64,000 bases of DNA from contig NMRB01000014.1 of NCBI GenBank assembly GCA_002633025.1, forward strand, positions 159,366 to 223,365, written 5' to 3'. Made by a program: the position numbers and the translations under genes. The notes beneath the pieces are model-generated. The model searched no databases and was not told where the DNA came from. It was given only the letters and a program-made list of their open reading frames with translations. Source of the stretch: Notospermus geniculatus (lineage: Eukaryota; Nemertea; Pilidiophora; Heteronemertea; Lineidae). Shown here piece by piece: positions 35,594 to 47,300 of this stretch (within the stretch, counting starts at the first letter, position 1; every line of letters begins with the position of its first letter).

Positions 35594-36803
35594 GGTCTGA
35601 CAACTCGTTTGGATAGCTTACATTTTCTGATGTTTCTCGAGGATGCAGTCAGTCGTCGACAAGATACAGGGTGGCGTCGGAAGGTTTTCTTGAGGGTTAG
35701 GGTCACGGTTAAAGAGCAAAACCTAACGTTCAACGATTGCTCACTTCCGTGGCTTTATACTCCAAATATGTTTTCACCAGTTACGTCACCTGCAGTTCCA
35801 AACTGGATATTTCCACCATGGGATGCATTTCAACACGGGTATCTTTCGTCGAGGGCGGACCTGTTGATGGGGTCTGGGGTTTTAAAGGCCTTCGTGTGTT
35901 ATGTAATCATACTGGCCTGTAAAATCCCTGATATCGTCGGCAGAAAACCATCAGCTTTCGTCAACAAGGGAATACCAATCCACAACGGGAAGAAGGACAA
36001 GAGTTCGATCGACGTCGTCCAGTCGCTGCTGCCCCTATTTACAAGGGAAATTTTACCTTCAGTCACTGACTGGGGCTTACCAGCTACGCCCTGGTCCAAA
36101 CCATGAAGCGAATGGACCAAGACCCCCGAAGAGGTAACCTTTTGCAGACCTATCACTCGCCTGTGCTCGACTCTACGGTCCGAATGGTATGACTATGAGG
36201 TAAGTGCTGTGTGCAGTGTGCAATGTCAGAGGACATAGTAATCAGGTATTAAGCTTATAAAACTGAATTCGACACGTGCTTTTGTTTAGCAGCCATTTTG
36301 CGCAATACATGTAGGTTGCGTGTGTCAATGAAATCTTCCATAAGACTTACGTCATCGGCAATACCATACCTTCCTTTTGTCGGTTTTGATGCATTTGGCA
36401 GAAAGCGACCATTGCCAATAAATGGACGCCGGTGGAAATGGAAGTCCGACTGGAAGTCAAGAGCGAGTAGAATAGAGTTTTCGCAAAGCCCCCCGAAACG
36501 CCGACGCCAACGTCTATCCCATTGTTCGCTGTCATCTTCGAGGGATCGAACAATGGGATTGGCGTTCGCGTTGGCGTTTCGGAGGCTTTGCGAAAACTCT
36601 ACAATGATGACGTATGGGGTTCCTCCACGCGAGGGGATTCTCGCGCAAGGGCAACTCAGGGCAACTCAGCCGAAGAAGGGCAAGGGCAACTCAGCCGAAG
36701 AAAACTATTGGCTGGAGGGGATTCTCGCGCAAGTTGGCTCTCTCTGGGCAACTCAGCCGAAGAAAACTATATTGGCAGTCGTTTGTGTCACTATCAAGGC
36801 GTG
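35594..36803. repeat. Duplicated block, copy 1 of 2
   Basis: Matches 37073-38281 collinearly from GGTCTGACAACTCGTTTGGA to TGTCACTA(G)TCAAGGC. The long open frame in both copies shows about nine amino-acid changes and only one or two silent ones, so it is not a constrained protein. This copy carries the MITE 36475-36599; copy 2 carries a different one at 37895-38108. Confidence 0.88.
36475..36599. mobile_element. Palindromic MITE, GGGAGTTTTCGCAAAGCC family (copy 1)
   Basis: The ends are GAGTTTTCGCAAAGCCCCCC and GGCTTTGCGAAAACTC, bordered by TA (36473-36474, 36600-36601). Absent at the matching site of the second block copy. Partner: 39648-39779. Confidence 0.75.
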
Positions 36804-36860
36804 AGTAAGGATATTTCGACAGTCATTTTTTGACAGTCAGCAGTCAACAGTCAACAGTCA
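36640..36860. repeat. Short tandem motifs
   Basis: GCAACTCAGCCGAAGAA is repeated three times with GGGCAA spacers (36650-36770), and CAGTCAA is repeated at 36833-36862. Confidence 0.6.
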
Positions 36861-37072
36861 TTTTTGTGAAATAGGCCTATATGGTGGCACCCAACATCAG
36901 AAACAAAGAAATAAAAGGAAGAGTTGGAAAAAAGATCTCTGAATATTACTATTCAATCCTGTGTTACGAGTCTGCATGTAAATGGCACACTTTCTGAGAC
37001 AGGCAATCCTGGATCTTTGATAAGGAATTGAGGGCAGGTCATGTATAGGTGAAAAATAGTATTCATCNCCCG

Positions 37073-38281
37073 GGTCTGACAACTCGTTTGGATTGCTTAG
37101 ATTTTCTGATGTTTCTCTAGAGGATGCAGTCAGTCGTCGACAAGATACAGGGTGGCGTCGGAAGGTTTTCTTGAGGGTTAGGGTCACGGTTAAAGAGCAA
37201 AACCTAACGTTCAACGATTGCTCACTTCCGTGGCTTTATACTCCAAATATGTTTTCACCAGTTACGTCACCTGCAGTTCCAAACTGGATATTTCCACCAT
37301 GGGATGCATTTCAACACGGGTATCTTTCGTCGAGGGCGGAACTGTTGATGGGGTCTGGGGTTTTAAAGGCCTTCGTGTGTTATGTAATCATACTGGCCTG
37401 TAAAATCCCTGATATCGTCGGCAGAAGACCATCAGCTTTCGTCAACAAGGGAATACCAACCCACAACGGGAAGAAGGACAAGAGTTCGATCGACGTCGTC
37501 CAGTCGCTGCTGCCTCTATTTGCACGGGGAATCTTTCCTTCAGTCACTGACTGGGGGTTACAAGCTACGCCCGGGTCCAAACCATGAAGCGAAGGGACCA
37601 AGACCCCAAAAGGGGTATCCTTTTGCCAGACCTATCACTCGTCGTGCTCAACTACGGTCCGTAGTATCAGGTAAGTGTTGTGTGCAGTGTGCACTGTCAG
37701 AGGACGTAATCAGGTAGACGCTAAGCCGATAAAACTGGCATTGAAATTCGACACGTGCTTTTGTTTATATCGTGTTGTGCAATAGGTTGCGTGTGTCAAT
37801 GAAATCTTCCGTCGAACTTTCGCCGTGACGCAATAGGCATTTACCGCATCCTCGTTTTGTCAGTTCTGAGGCGTTGGGTGGAAAATGACCATTAAAGTCC
37901 GGCAACATCTAACTACGACCCAATGGAATGCGGAAGTTAGGAAATTGATAGTTGGATTTTCTACGGACCTTATAATCACACGCGGCTCTTGCGGTGCGCA
38001 ATCGAAGAACGACCACAAATGGTCGACAGGCATGATTAAAAACCGCAAAGCTTTGCCACATTCCATGACTTCCGCATTCCATTGGGTCGTAGTTATGTTG
38101 CCGGACTTTACCAATAAATGGACGCCGGTGGAACTAGAAGTCCGACTGGAACTCAAGAGCACGTGGATGACGACGATGGGGTTTCTCCAGGCGATGGAAT
38201 TCTCGCGCAAGTTGGCTCTCTGTGGGCAACTCAGCCGAAGAAAACTATTGGCAGTCGTTTGTGTCACTAGTCAAGGCATAG
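37073..38281. repeat. Duplicated block, copy 2 of 2
   Basis: Starts five bases after the N at 37068 and repeats 35594-36803. It lacks the MITE of copy 1 and has its own insertion. Probable second haplotype of the same locus. Confidence 0.88.
37895..38108. mobile_element. Palindromic element AAGTCCGGCAACAT, specific to block copy 2
   Basis: The ends are AAAGTCCGGCAACATCTAAC and GTTATGTTGCCGGACTTT, with ACCCAATGGAATGCGGAAGT and its complement further in. It is flanked by TA and absent from block copy 1 (near 36412, ACCATTGCCAATAAATGG). Confidence 0.8.
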
Positions 38282-39645
38282 GCCCAAACCAATGGTGAAT
38301 TGCCCATTTTGAGAACCAACCTGCGCTTGAAGATTCTAACCGATGTGGCAGGAATAGAAGTCCCTGGAATGTAAGTCCGGTTTTGTCGTTCTGCAGGAGA
38401 TTAGGATGGATGTAGAGACAATGACTCGAATATAACCCTACACCAGCAGACTATTGTAACTTGGACTTTTATACCTTGGACGATATTCCTTTCACATCTC
38501 GTTCTGTTTTCATAGCGTTCTAATAGATGGAGACGGGAGCACAATGGAACAAACGTTACTTCCGCGAAAGGTTGACTGAAGTTCTGACTTCAATTTACAG
38601 ATGGAGACACACAAAGTAACCAGATAATGGGATGCGTTCGTTATTTACAATCGACTGCATTCACCCCGCGGCTGTTATTGACGTCATCATGTTATGGTAA
38701 TGAGCTGCGGCAAGAAGCATGGATGATTAGCCAGTTCCTGGAAATGATCATTATTCATCGTCTGCGTGCGTCACCAAGGCAACCCATCTGGTCAATGAAT
38801 GGAAGCACCGTCAGTGTGTGGTATGGATTCGTGTGCGTCGGGGCTTTTGAGGGCAGTGAATGAACTCGTGCTTGTATCATACCGGTGTGATGAATGGAGA
38901 AAAAATGATGGTTCTTAAAATGAATTTATTGATAGAGAAGCAGATCATCCTCTTAATGTCAAACGTTCATCTGCAGAAGCCGGTAGCAAAATATCAGGTG
39001 GCGCAGCTAAATTTGTCATAGCAGATCGTGTCGCCTGTGTGACAATGCTTTATACCTGTTGACACAGGGCTACAATCAGAGCAGTTGCTCGACAACAAAG
39101 CGATGATTTACGGGTGTGTTCGCATTTGAAATTTTAATTCGTGTCGATGAAATGTACTCTAGCTTTGATGACATGAGCGTGTAATTTATGTTACAGCATG
39201 TTTTCAACGAGTTCACTCGGTGCAGATGGAATGGCTATGCAGTTACATTGCGTGTACAGCGTTACACTGCATTACACCAACCGTTGCGCAACCTATGAAT
39301 TATCTTTATTGCTTTTTAGATTCATGGTCGTCTTGTGTCTGCTAAGAAAAGGAAATAAGACATTAATTCACATTAAAGGGGAAATGTACCCAGGATTTAT
39401 CGGCTCCAAAGTGGCGATTGTGGAATTCGAAAAAATCACACAAAAAATGTAATTGGCATGGTCTACAAAGATGATGACTGTGTGCTATCATTACAAAGTT
39501 ACAGGCACGGATCGTTAAAGCCGCTAATGTGCAGTTTCGTGTTTGAAAATGCAGATGTAACAGTAGAGAATGTCCTTCTGGAGAAATTGTTCACATCTAC
39601 TGCGGGATCTACTGTCCCCGTATGGATTACGGTGCATGGCAATAT
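38282..39645. other. Gene-free stretch
   Basis: Only short frames; no splice-supported or recognisable coding region. Confidence 0.45.
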
Positions 39646-39647
39646 TA

Positions 39648-39779
39648 GGGAGTTTTCGCAAAGCCCCCGAAACGCCAACCCGAACGTCTATCATTTTGTT
39701 CGGTGCTCTCTTCGTGGCATCGAACAATGGGAATGGGATTGGCGTTCGCGTTGGCGTTTCGGGGACTGCGAAAACTCTC
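39648..39779. mobile_element. Palindromic MITE, GGGAGTTTTCGCAAAGCC family (copy 2)
   Basis: The ends are GGGAGTTTTCGCAAAGCCCC and GGGACTGCGAAAACTCTC, flanked by TA (39646-39647, 39780-39781). The core has CGAACAATGGGAATGGGATT, as in copy 1. Confidence 0.78.
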
Positions 39780-39781
39780 TA

Positions 39782-41759
39782 GTAACCACTTACCCGCAAT
39801 CGTTTATAAACATCGAATAAAATTTGTAAAATATGACAATAGAGTCTTTTGTTTCCCGACTGTTTTTCCTGGGGACATTCTTTCTTTCCACACCAAATTG
39901 CGGACCCCCAAAAAACAAACGAATAGAGAATTGGATTGTACTAATAACTAAATGTAACAGATTGTTCCCATTACCGGTACCACTGCTCCTTCAAATACCA
40001 GTAATAGCATCCTTGCTTTTGAAAGTTGATGGCCTTCAGCGAGGTAATGTCCCATAAACTGACTTTATGTCCCTGGTATCCGGAGATTAGCGCACCGACT
40101 TCGTACATCAATGCACTATGCCGCGGCAGGTGCTAATGGTTATTATACTCAGTTATATATTGGTTATTTAAGCGATGCTAATTTCTTTCAACTGTTACCT
40201 AATGTGCATGTACATTTCGCTTAGCACTCAACGTTGTCACTCTTTTATGTTATGATACTCAGGAACAGGTCAATTCCATTCGATTGCACAGTCTTATATC
40301 GTAAAGGGCACTGTCCTGATGCCGAGATGAAGGTCAAGGTCAAGGCGATGAAGCCATTGAGGTGAGTGTCGAGGTGATGGGCACGGTAAACGAATTTCAT
40401 CGGCAATCTATAAATATAGAGATTACATGAGCTCACAACCGAAGCAGTGCGTGATAGGGTTAGCTCGGGTAAATGACAATGTCGTGGGTCCAGTCTCATC
40501 GAAGCAGAGCGGGTCAAGGCCAAGGGGACGGGTCGCCAAGGTCATTGTAAAGGTGAAATGTCAAGGTCAATGACAAGGTAAAGGAGTTTGTAAGGCAATT
40601 CACCTGATATCTATGCACTCTTTGGACTCTTCGCACCAATACATATTGTAGGCCAAGGCCTACATTACTTTGACACGTTGTTTTCTGCATTGAAGCCGTG
40701 AATGGGTTTATTTGGCATGATCGTTCAAGAGATGAAACATCGCCGCTCGATTTATTGTCCCGAGCAAAGTTCTTTGGGTACGTTCTAAAAACTGAACTTG
40801 GCGCTCGTTCCCGGTGGAGGACGAAATTAAATTTGCACGAGCCGACCGTGTCAAACCGCCAAAGCGTTTGCACTTTAAGAGCGCACGAACCGTTAATTGT
40901 CATAACATCCTGAAATTAGGATGAATGCGATTGCATGTACATTCAAGAGCGTTCCTCGGCTTTTATTGATTGTTGACTATAGGCCGACTGACAGGTGACC
41001 TTGTGCCCCATTTACACCTGGAACTTGCATTTCTAGGAATAGGCGATAAGCCTCTTTCATGCCGTTACTGTCTGAAATTCTATAATGATTCGTTCACAAT
41101 GGATTACATGTATTTCAAAGAGAGTTGATGGCAATTTGTTTCATTTGACATCTATTTGAAATGGCCCTTTCCCTTCCCCAGTCACTAGCCGGACGATAAC
41201 GGTGGCCGGTTTTCCATGAAATTATGTAACCGGCATTTTTTGCTTATCAATAATAAAAGGTCATTGGTCAAAGCCATGCGATATCAGCTGACCGGAACAA
41301 TGAGCAAAAGGCCGATTAGATTTTTGGCAACTCCCCACGGTGAATCAACAAGAACCACTCGAAGGCAGGATATATGATGATCGTGACAAGATCATACTCC
41401 ACCTACATCAGCTGGTTCAAGGGAAGGCTTCGTGTCATCCCGGTCCCATGCAGGCCACCGGCCGGCCCGTGGGGTCTCTCTTCATGCTCTGCTCCGGTCA
41501 CTCCTCGCTTCCGATCTCCGGGTTGAACAAGTACATCTTTATCGAACAAAAAGTAAAAGGCGGCTTAAGTAATAAAGGCGCCGTAATAAAAATGGCGATA
41601 TGTATAAAAGTTAGCGGAGAACCTGTGCGCCTTCAGTTCTGGTATAGGCTGACTAAGGGATAGAGTTGGACCGGTGCCGACTGTGGACTATGTGTGAATC
41701 ATTGTTATCCAGTCATGGAATAAAACGCTGATTAGTCCTTTTCCGTGGCGACATTATAG
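39782..41759. other. Gene-free stretch
   Basis: Contains a short AAGGTCAAGGTCAAGG-like low-complexity patch (40330-40580). A CG-rich open frame at 41340-41663 has no recognisable domain. Confidence 0.4.
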
Positions 41760-41983
41760 AGAAGGACTACGGACCTCAGTCTCTGTGACGACACAGCCGG
41801 ATTTTTTTTCGCCCACGTCTGCTATGGCTTCACAGCGATGTCATTTTTTAATGGAGCAATTTGCGGATGCACCTCTCTCTACATTCACCAAATTGTAGAC
41901 TGAGGATTTATCGCGAGCGACGTCAGTCTCAGACTTCGAGACGGCCTTTGTCTGTCTTGGGATTTTAGGATTTACACCCGACG
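41760..41983 (+). other. Candidate non-coding first exon ending at a consensus donor
   Basis: CG-richer sequence ends CCCGACG|GTAAGTG, a near-perfect donor, and carries stop codons in all frames. It could be the 5'UTR exon of a plus-strand gene; no downstream partner exon can be proved. Confidence 0.2.
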
Positions 41984-44148
41984 GTAAGTGAAATTTTCAT
42001 TATTTTTGCTGTTTTATACCTATGTTCAGCATCGCCCGGCTTTTTTAATGAAAATAACCGAAAGATAATGCTGCTGGCAAGGTTTTTGATTGATTTTGCC
42101 GATGACGGCCCGTGACGGCTGTGTACATGTAGTCAATATACATATACATGTATCATGTACATGTACACACAAGAGTTAATAAATGGTCTGGATTCGTGGA
42201 AAAAATCGATCGCGGGTGCCGAGGAATCTGGGCCTACGGTACAGCCAAGGACGGCGGAGGTTAAGGTCGCAGACGCCTTTGAGTGAGATTGATAATGAGG
42301 TCGGGGTTTCCCCATCCATCACTCGCGATGACCCTAGTTCAGTTGGCGGGAGTTATGATTCTAGGATGTGAGGGTCTCATTTTGAATGGCCATAACCATG
42401 TGTGTTTGGCTATACATGGCTATGATGATAACATGGACAATGGCAGCCTACATCTAAGGCGCAAATGGCTTTCAGGCCACTTGGGTCTGTTTTTTCTCCA
42501 AGCAAAATGCTAGTGGACACCAACTGAATAATGTTATTGACGGTCGTATACTAACTTCCTCCGACCGTCGACCAATGCGAACTTAATTTCGTAGCTTATT
42601 TGATTTCGTCGTTAGCGTCCTGAGCACTAAACTACAGGGATTAGTTACTGGCGTTAAGGGTAGGTGGCGGTAGGGGCAAGAAGGAACTTCGCTGCGTCAC
42701 GGCATATGTGCAATCGGATCACTCATTCATAAGGATGTGACCGGTCAACACGTTACCGTTCCAAATTATGAACTTTTAATTTCATCTTTATTCGCCACAG
42801 ACTGTCATCTATGGTAGGCCTACCGATTGGCCTGTACATGTACATTGCGTAGGCCTACTTGTAATAGTTTCGTGGATTTGACGGTAGGCGTCGTGAGAGT
42901 AGGCCTAGGTTAAAGCAACGGGGTCCAAAATAAGTGCCCACATTGCTTTTAGCGTCTTGTGGATAGAAAGGGTCCAACTTAACGAGTTCGCACATCGCTA
43001 GGCCTATACCCCCAGGGATTATTTGTCGCGCTCATTCATTGGTTTCTTTGGCGGCTGTATCGGGTGCGCAACTAGGGCTGTTTATACCTGGAGGATGAAT
43101 TCTCCATTTTTTGATTCTATAAAACATTGCCGAGGCCTACCGTTTAACCCCTGGTTGTCGAAAAGCGAAAATTTCGCTCTCATCAGACCTCGTCTCTACA
43201 AAGTTTGTGTCACCGCTGACAGTGCACGTACACAAACTATGTTTGAAGGACGAACAGCTTTTCTTAATGTTGTTTACGATACGATTCATTCCCAGCAGAC
43301 GACATTCCGGGTCATGTGACCGAGATGTTGTTGTTTTCGACGCATGTGCATGCCACTTGTATGATTCAAACTCGTTTTTTTCTTTGGCATGTCCCGAAAC
43401 CGGATCAAAACAAAACAGAATGTGGCGGGATTCCAGGTGTCTCAACTTCGTCACCTGAAAGAAGAACACGTTGGAGGTGAGAAAATCAAATCAATACTGA
43501 TCTATTCTATAGATTAATTGATCCCATCTCGGGATTGCCTCACTGCGTACAGAGCCACCCACGCATGTGACTCGGCCGCCGATACACATGCGGGTTAGCC
43601 TTTGGATGAAATATCGGCGAGATCGCGAACCAGGATGTTATTTTTGTTGGATTCTCATAATAATTAGGTGGCTAATTTGATGTTCATTGACAATGCCAGG
43701 AATGATTCAGTGAAGAAATTTCATTTCAAAAGCTTGGAACATTCTCCCGCGGTTAACAACACACGGTGCACGTGGTAGTCGTCTGCGGCATTTACATTTT
43801 ATCGCAGCAAATATCGATCGGCAGAATGTGCATGTGCAATGTAAACAAACATTGAGAAACCTGGCGGTCATCCAATATCACTCTTGCCAAAGAATAGGCC
43901 TATTGTGGCGCATGAGAGTGATGAAATCGGAGGCTAATCTCAAATGGGACGACTACCAAGTCGCCATTTTTGTCTTATGTTCTCGTGGTTCCTCGTGGTA
44001 ACGACGCAATAAATTCATTTTTTGATAGATCTGTGACGTCATTGAAAAATCACCATACTGGCATGCATTATGCGGCATTAATTATTTGCGTTACGTCGTT
44101 GTTGAGACGTTTTCGCTGCAGGTAATGATCTAGAATCATTCAACTTAC
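41984..44148. other. Gene-free or undefined stretch
   Basis: A minus-strand acceptor-like TTCTTCTTTCAG (near 43460) and a plus-strand donor GGAG|GTGAGA (43476) face overlapping frames; neither gives a recognisable peptide. TGTACATGTACA patches occur near 42125 and 42835. Confidence 0.35.
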
Positions 44149-44340
44149 CATCATCTTATAGTCTTGTTTATATTGTCCTGCCGGACACGCGTCGAACGCC
44201 GAACGAACGACTTCATAATGGAAATTTTCGCGCGAATTTTCGTAACGCAACCTCCCGCCAAAATCCTTGTCTCGTTGCCGTGTTTCCCGGATTCCCGACA
44301 GTGCATCAACTCTGACATTTGAATTCCAATATTTCTGCAT
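44149..44340 (-). other. Candidate first exon on the minus strand ending ATGATG|GTAAGT
   Basis: CG-rich sequence (GCGCGAATTTTCG, GACACGCGTCGAACGCCG in plus orientation) ends on the minus strand in AAGATGATG|GTAAGTTG. The exon could be mostly 5'UTR with a start codon at its 3' edge. The open frame across it has one CPAGQYK motif reminiscent of GCC2/GCC3 cysteine modules, but too little for a domain call. Confidence 0.22.
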
Positions 44341-47300
44341 GTTTGTTGTACCACATTTTAATATATTCTGTCTTTGTTATGGTTTTTATTAGTTACATAA
44401 TTTTTACTCGTGATTTTTTCGGTGACGATTCATGCGGTTGTCCATCAGGGCCCTGGCCATCCACATGAAGAACGTAACCAAAGCAAAGCGGGGGGAGGGG
44501 GTTCGGCTTTTGGGTGTGTAGATGCATGGTCGACGCGTCTAACACGGGGCAATAGTAAAAATGATCGTGGAACCCTAATAATATTCCTCTTGAAAACCTT
44601 TTGCATGGAAAAGCGCATGTATGTAACATGTCATCGGATGCATGGTATCATCCATCGGTGTACATCTCGTCAGTCCAGTTTTAGTCGATGTGGAAGAAAA
44701 TGACACGGTTTCTTAATACATTAATTCTTAGTTTCCTCTTTAGTCACTGCCAGTTGGTGTAGGCTGAAACAAGTGAAACGGAAACACGGGACTGCCGAAC
44801 ACATCACACTGGAATGACAAGTAATAATGAATGGTCTCTTTTCTGCATGACGGCATGACTGTGTGTCCATAGTTAGATATTCTGCAAAAAGTATGGCAAT
44901 ATTGTTATATCCTACTAGCAGTAACTAGTATTCGTAATTGTATAATTGGTATCTAAATCATTTCTCCCACAACCAGTGCTCATTGGCTATGTAGTGATAG
45001 AACACAGTTTTGGGATCATGGGGCACAGTTGATTATGAACTTAATCGCTAATTACCAGAGAATCATTTCCTTGATCGTTCTGCGTGACTAAATTCTATAG
45101 GTGGTACCCATCCCACAGTCAGAGTTGCGGGTGGTCATCATGAGGGTGGGGTCCAGCAGAGGTGCACCCAGATCCGGTACGGGGGACAGTCATTCCAGGA
45201 TCTGATATCAATAGCCTTTGGATAAGGTATATAACTTTACTAGTCATCACTCTCAGTCAGAACATGGTCGACCGGCTTGGGAGCCGAACTTCCACCTTTG
45301 GATACACTATACTGATTAAAAGACTTATGGATATACATGTACTCAGATACAATCTTTACCCTATAAAAAGGGGGTTAGTAAAAATTAACCCAGTGGGTTA
45401 ATGTGGACTTTTCATCCCTTTCACAGACATTGTATACCTTGTATAATATTACTGTGCATGACATTTTAAGGATTACTGGTGATTGCTGATGGGACTAAAG
45501 GTAAGTTTTCTTTGTTTTACGTTGCACTGCTTGTTTCCTCCTACGCTTTATATCTCTTTGTGGCACCATGGTTCACTTTCCACATTCCACCTTCATCAAA
45601 ATCTATTCGTCTTTGTCTTGTCTGTTTGATTTTAAGGTGGCATACTGAATTATGGCGAATTCGATGCAATCCATGAGTGAATTATGGATGGAAACAAAGA
45701 TTTAGGGCTTTAAGGATGCTTCACTTAAAAAATCCCTAAATTACTACCTTTTGCCTGAAAATATTGATAAATCAAAGACCAGAGGCAATAAATTCGTTAC
45801 CATTACAATCAAATGAAAAGCGATACATTCTTTCTTCCTTCATTTACGTTAGTAACGCCAAGATTGGTAACCATGCGTTCTGAAATCAACTATTCATGTA
45901 CTGTACTGTACTGTACATTACATTCAAACTTACGTGCATCGTCAGTCCATGGTCGATCTGTCCATGGCGACAATGGATCAGCTACGATCGCTTTTTCAGA
46001 CATTTTCACTAAGTACTCCTTGGCTCCCTTAGTGTAAAATTGACCCTTCTTTCAACGAACCCCATTTCCCAAAATATTTTTTATGATGAGTCTTGGTCGT
46101 CTGCTTCCAGTTGTTCGGAGACGAATGAAAATGATCAACAGCGTGTTAATTGCGAACAAAATGAGAGATAATCCCTCTTTTGTTCAACTTAAAACGACTG
46201 TTCATGATATTTGATATTAAATTGTTCGCAGCCGGATTCATACAATTGTAACGCTAGCGGATATGTCCAATGTTCCACAAACATTTTTCAATATAATGTA
46301 TATTTTTATGCCTTTGGACTATACCCATGGGCTTTTATGTATTTTTATAAGCATGCCACGGGCATAGGGTAAGCATGCAGTTTTATTGTCATTGTTCCAA
46401 ATGACATGGCCAACCAGGATATCGGCAAAGCTCATTCGCAGCTCGCACGTTGGATATGTTTTAATCAGAAAATGGGTTGAGTTACGTTCGTTATGTCGTA
46501 ATGGACGAATCGGAAGGATCTTTCCGGTCAAATTCTAATCGTGCGATTTCGTGTGGGTCCTGACATGTCAATCGTTAAATATTCAAGGCGTGAAAACATT
46601 TCTTGGAAAGGAATATTGAGCGGAAATACATAGGATAGGCGGCGATGCAGGTATACAATTTAAACATGTGCACACTCATTAGCAGACAACAGTTCCAATT
46701 GAACTTGGACAATGTCCAACGCATGTTTCTTTGTTTACCAACTTAGTGAATCATAAGAGGATATAAGTTGGAATGTTTTGTGCATCTACTTTGGAATATC
46801 AACCAGTTGACTTGTACTTCTCATCTTCACATCGGGTATACATCGCTTTTCGATGAACCAACAACATTTGTGACTTGGACACTGCCCAACCTACCTGTCT
46901 TCGCGAACGTTCATTTGTAACCTATAGATATGAACTCGAAAGCCTGGTTTTTTGAGGCCACGTTCTTCGGATATCGCATCTATTTGTTTTCCAAAACATG
47001 TAGGACTTAGGTAATTTCAACGGTTAAAATTTGACAGGTTTCTCAAGTGATTATCCAGAACATCATTTTGATGAATCGTTGCCAAAGGATATTAGTTTAA
47101 CTTGCAGTGCTTTCCACACGTAACTTTGGAATACCAGAGGAAATCTAACATGACTCCACTTTTCTTTTTCCATGCGGTGTCAACTTGTTCAAAAACTTCC
47201 AGCGCCATTACTGCGCGGCACAAATGCGCAGTACAGTCCGGCCAAGTCACCTCCCTGATTATTTGATGATAATGCGGTGTGGGGTTTCCTTGAGATCGGA

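Noticed and set aside
35609-36106. 165-codon open frame repeated at 37093-37587
   Set aside because: The two copies differ by about nine amino-acid changes against one or two silent changes, the opposite of coding constraint. No domain is recognisable.
43137-43469. 110-codon minus-strand frame with an acceptor-like site at its start
   Set aside because: No recognisable domain and an equally long frame on the plus strand; splice evidence is contradictory.
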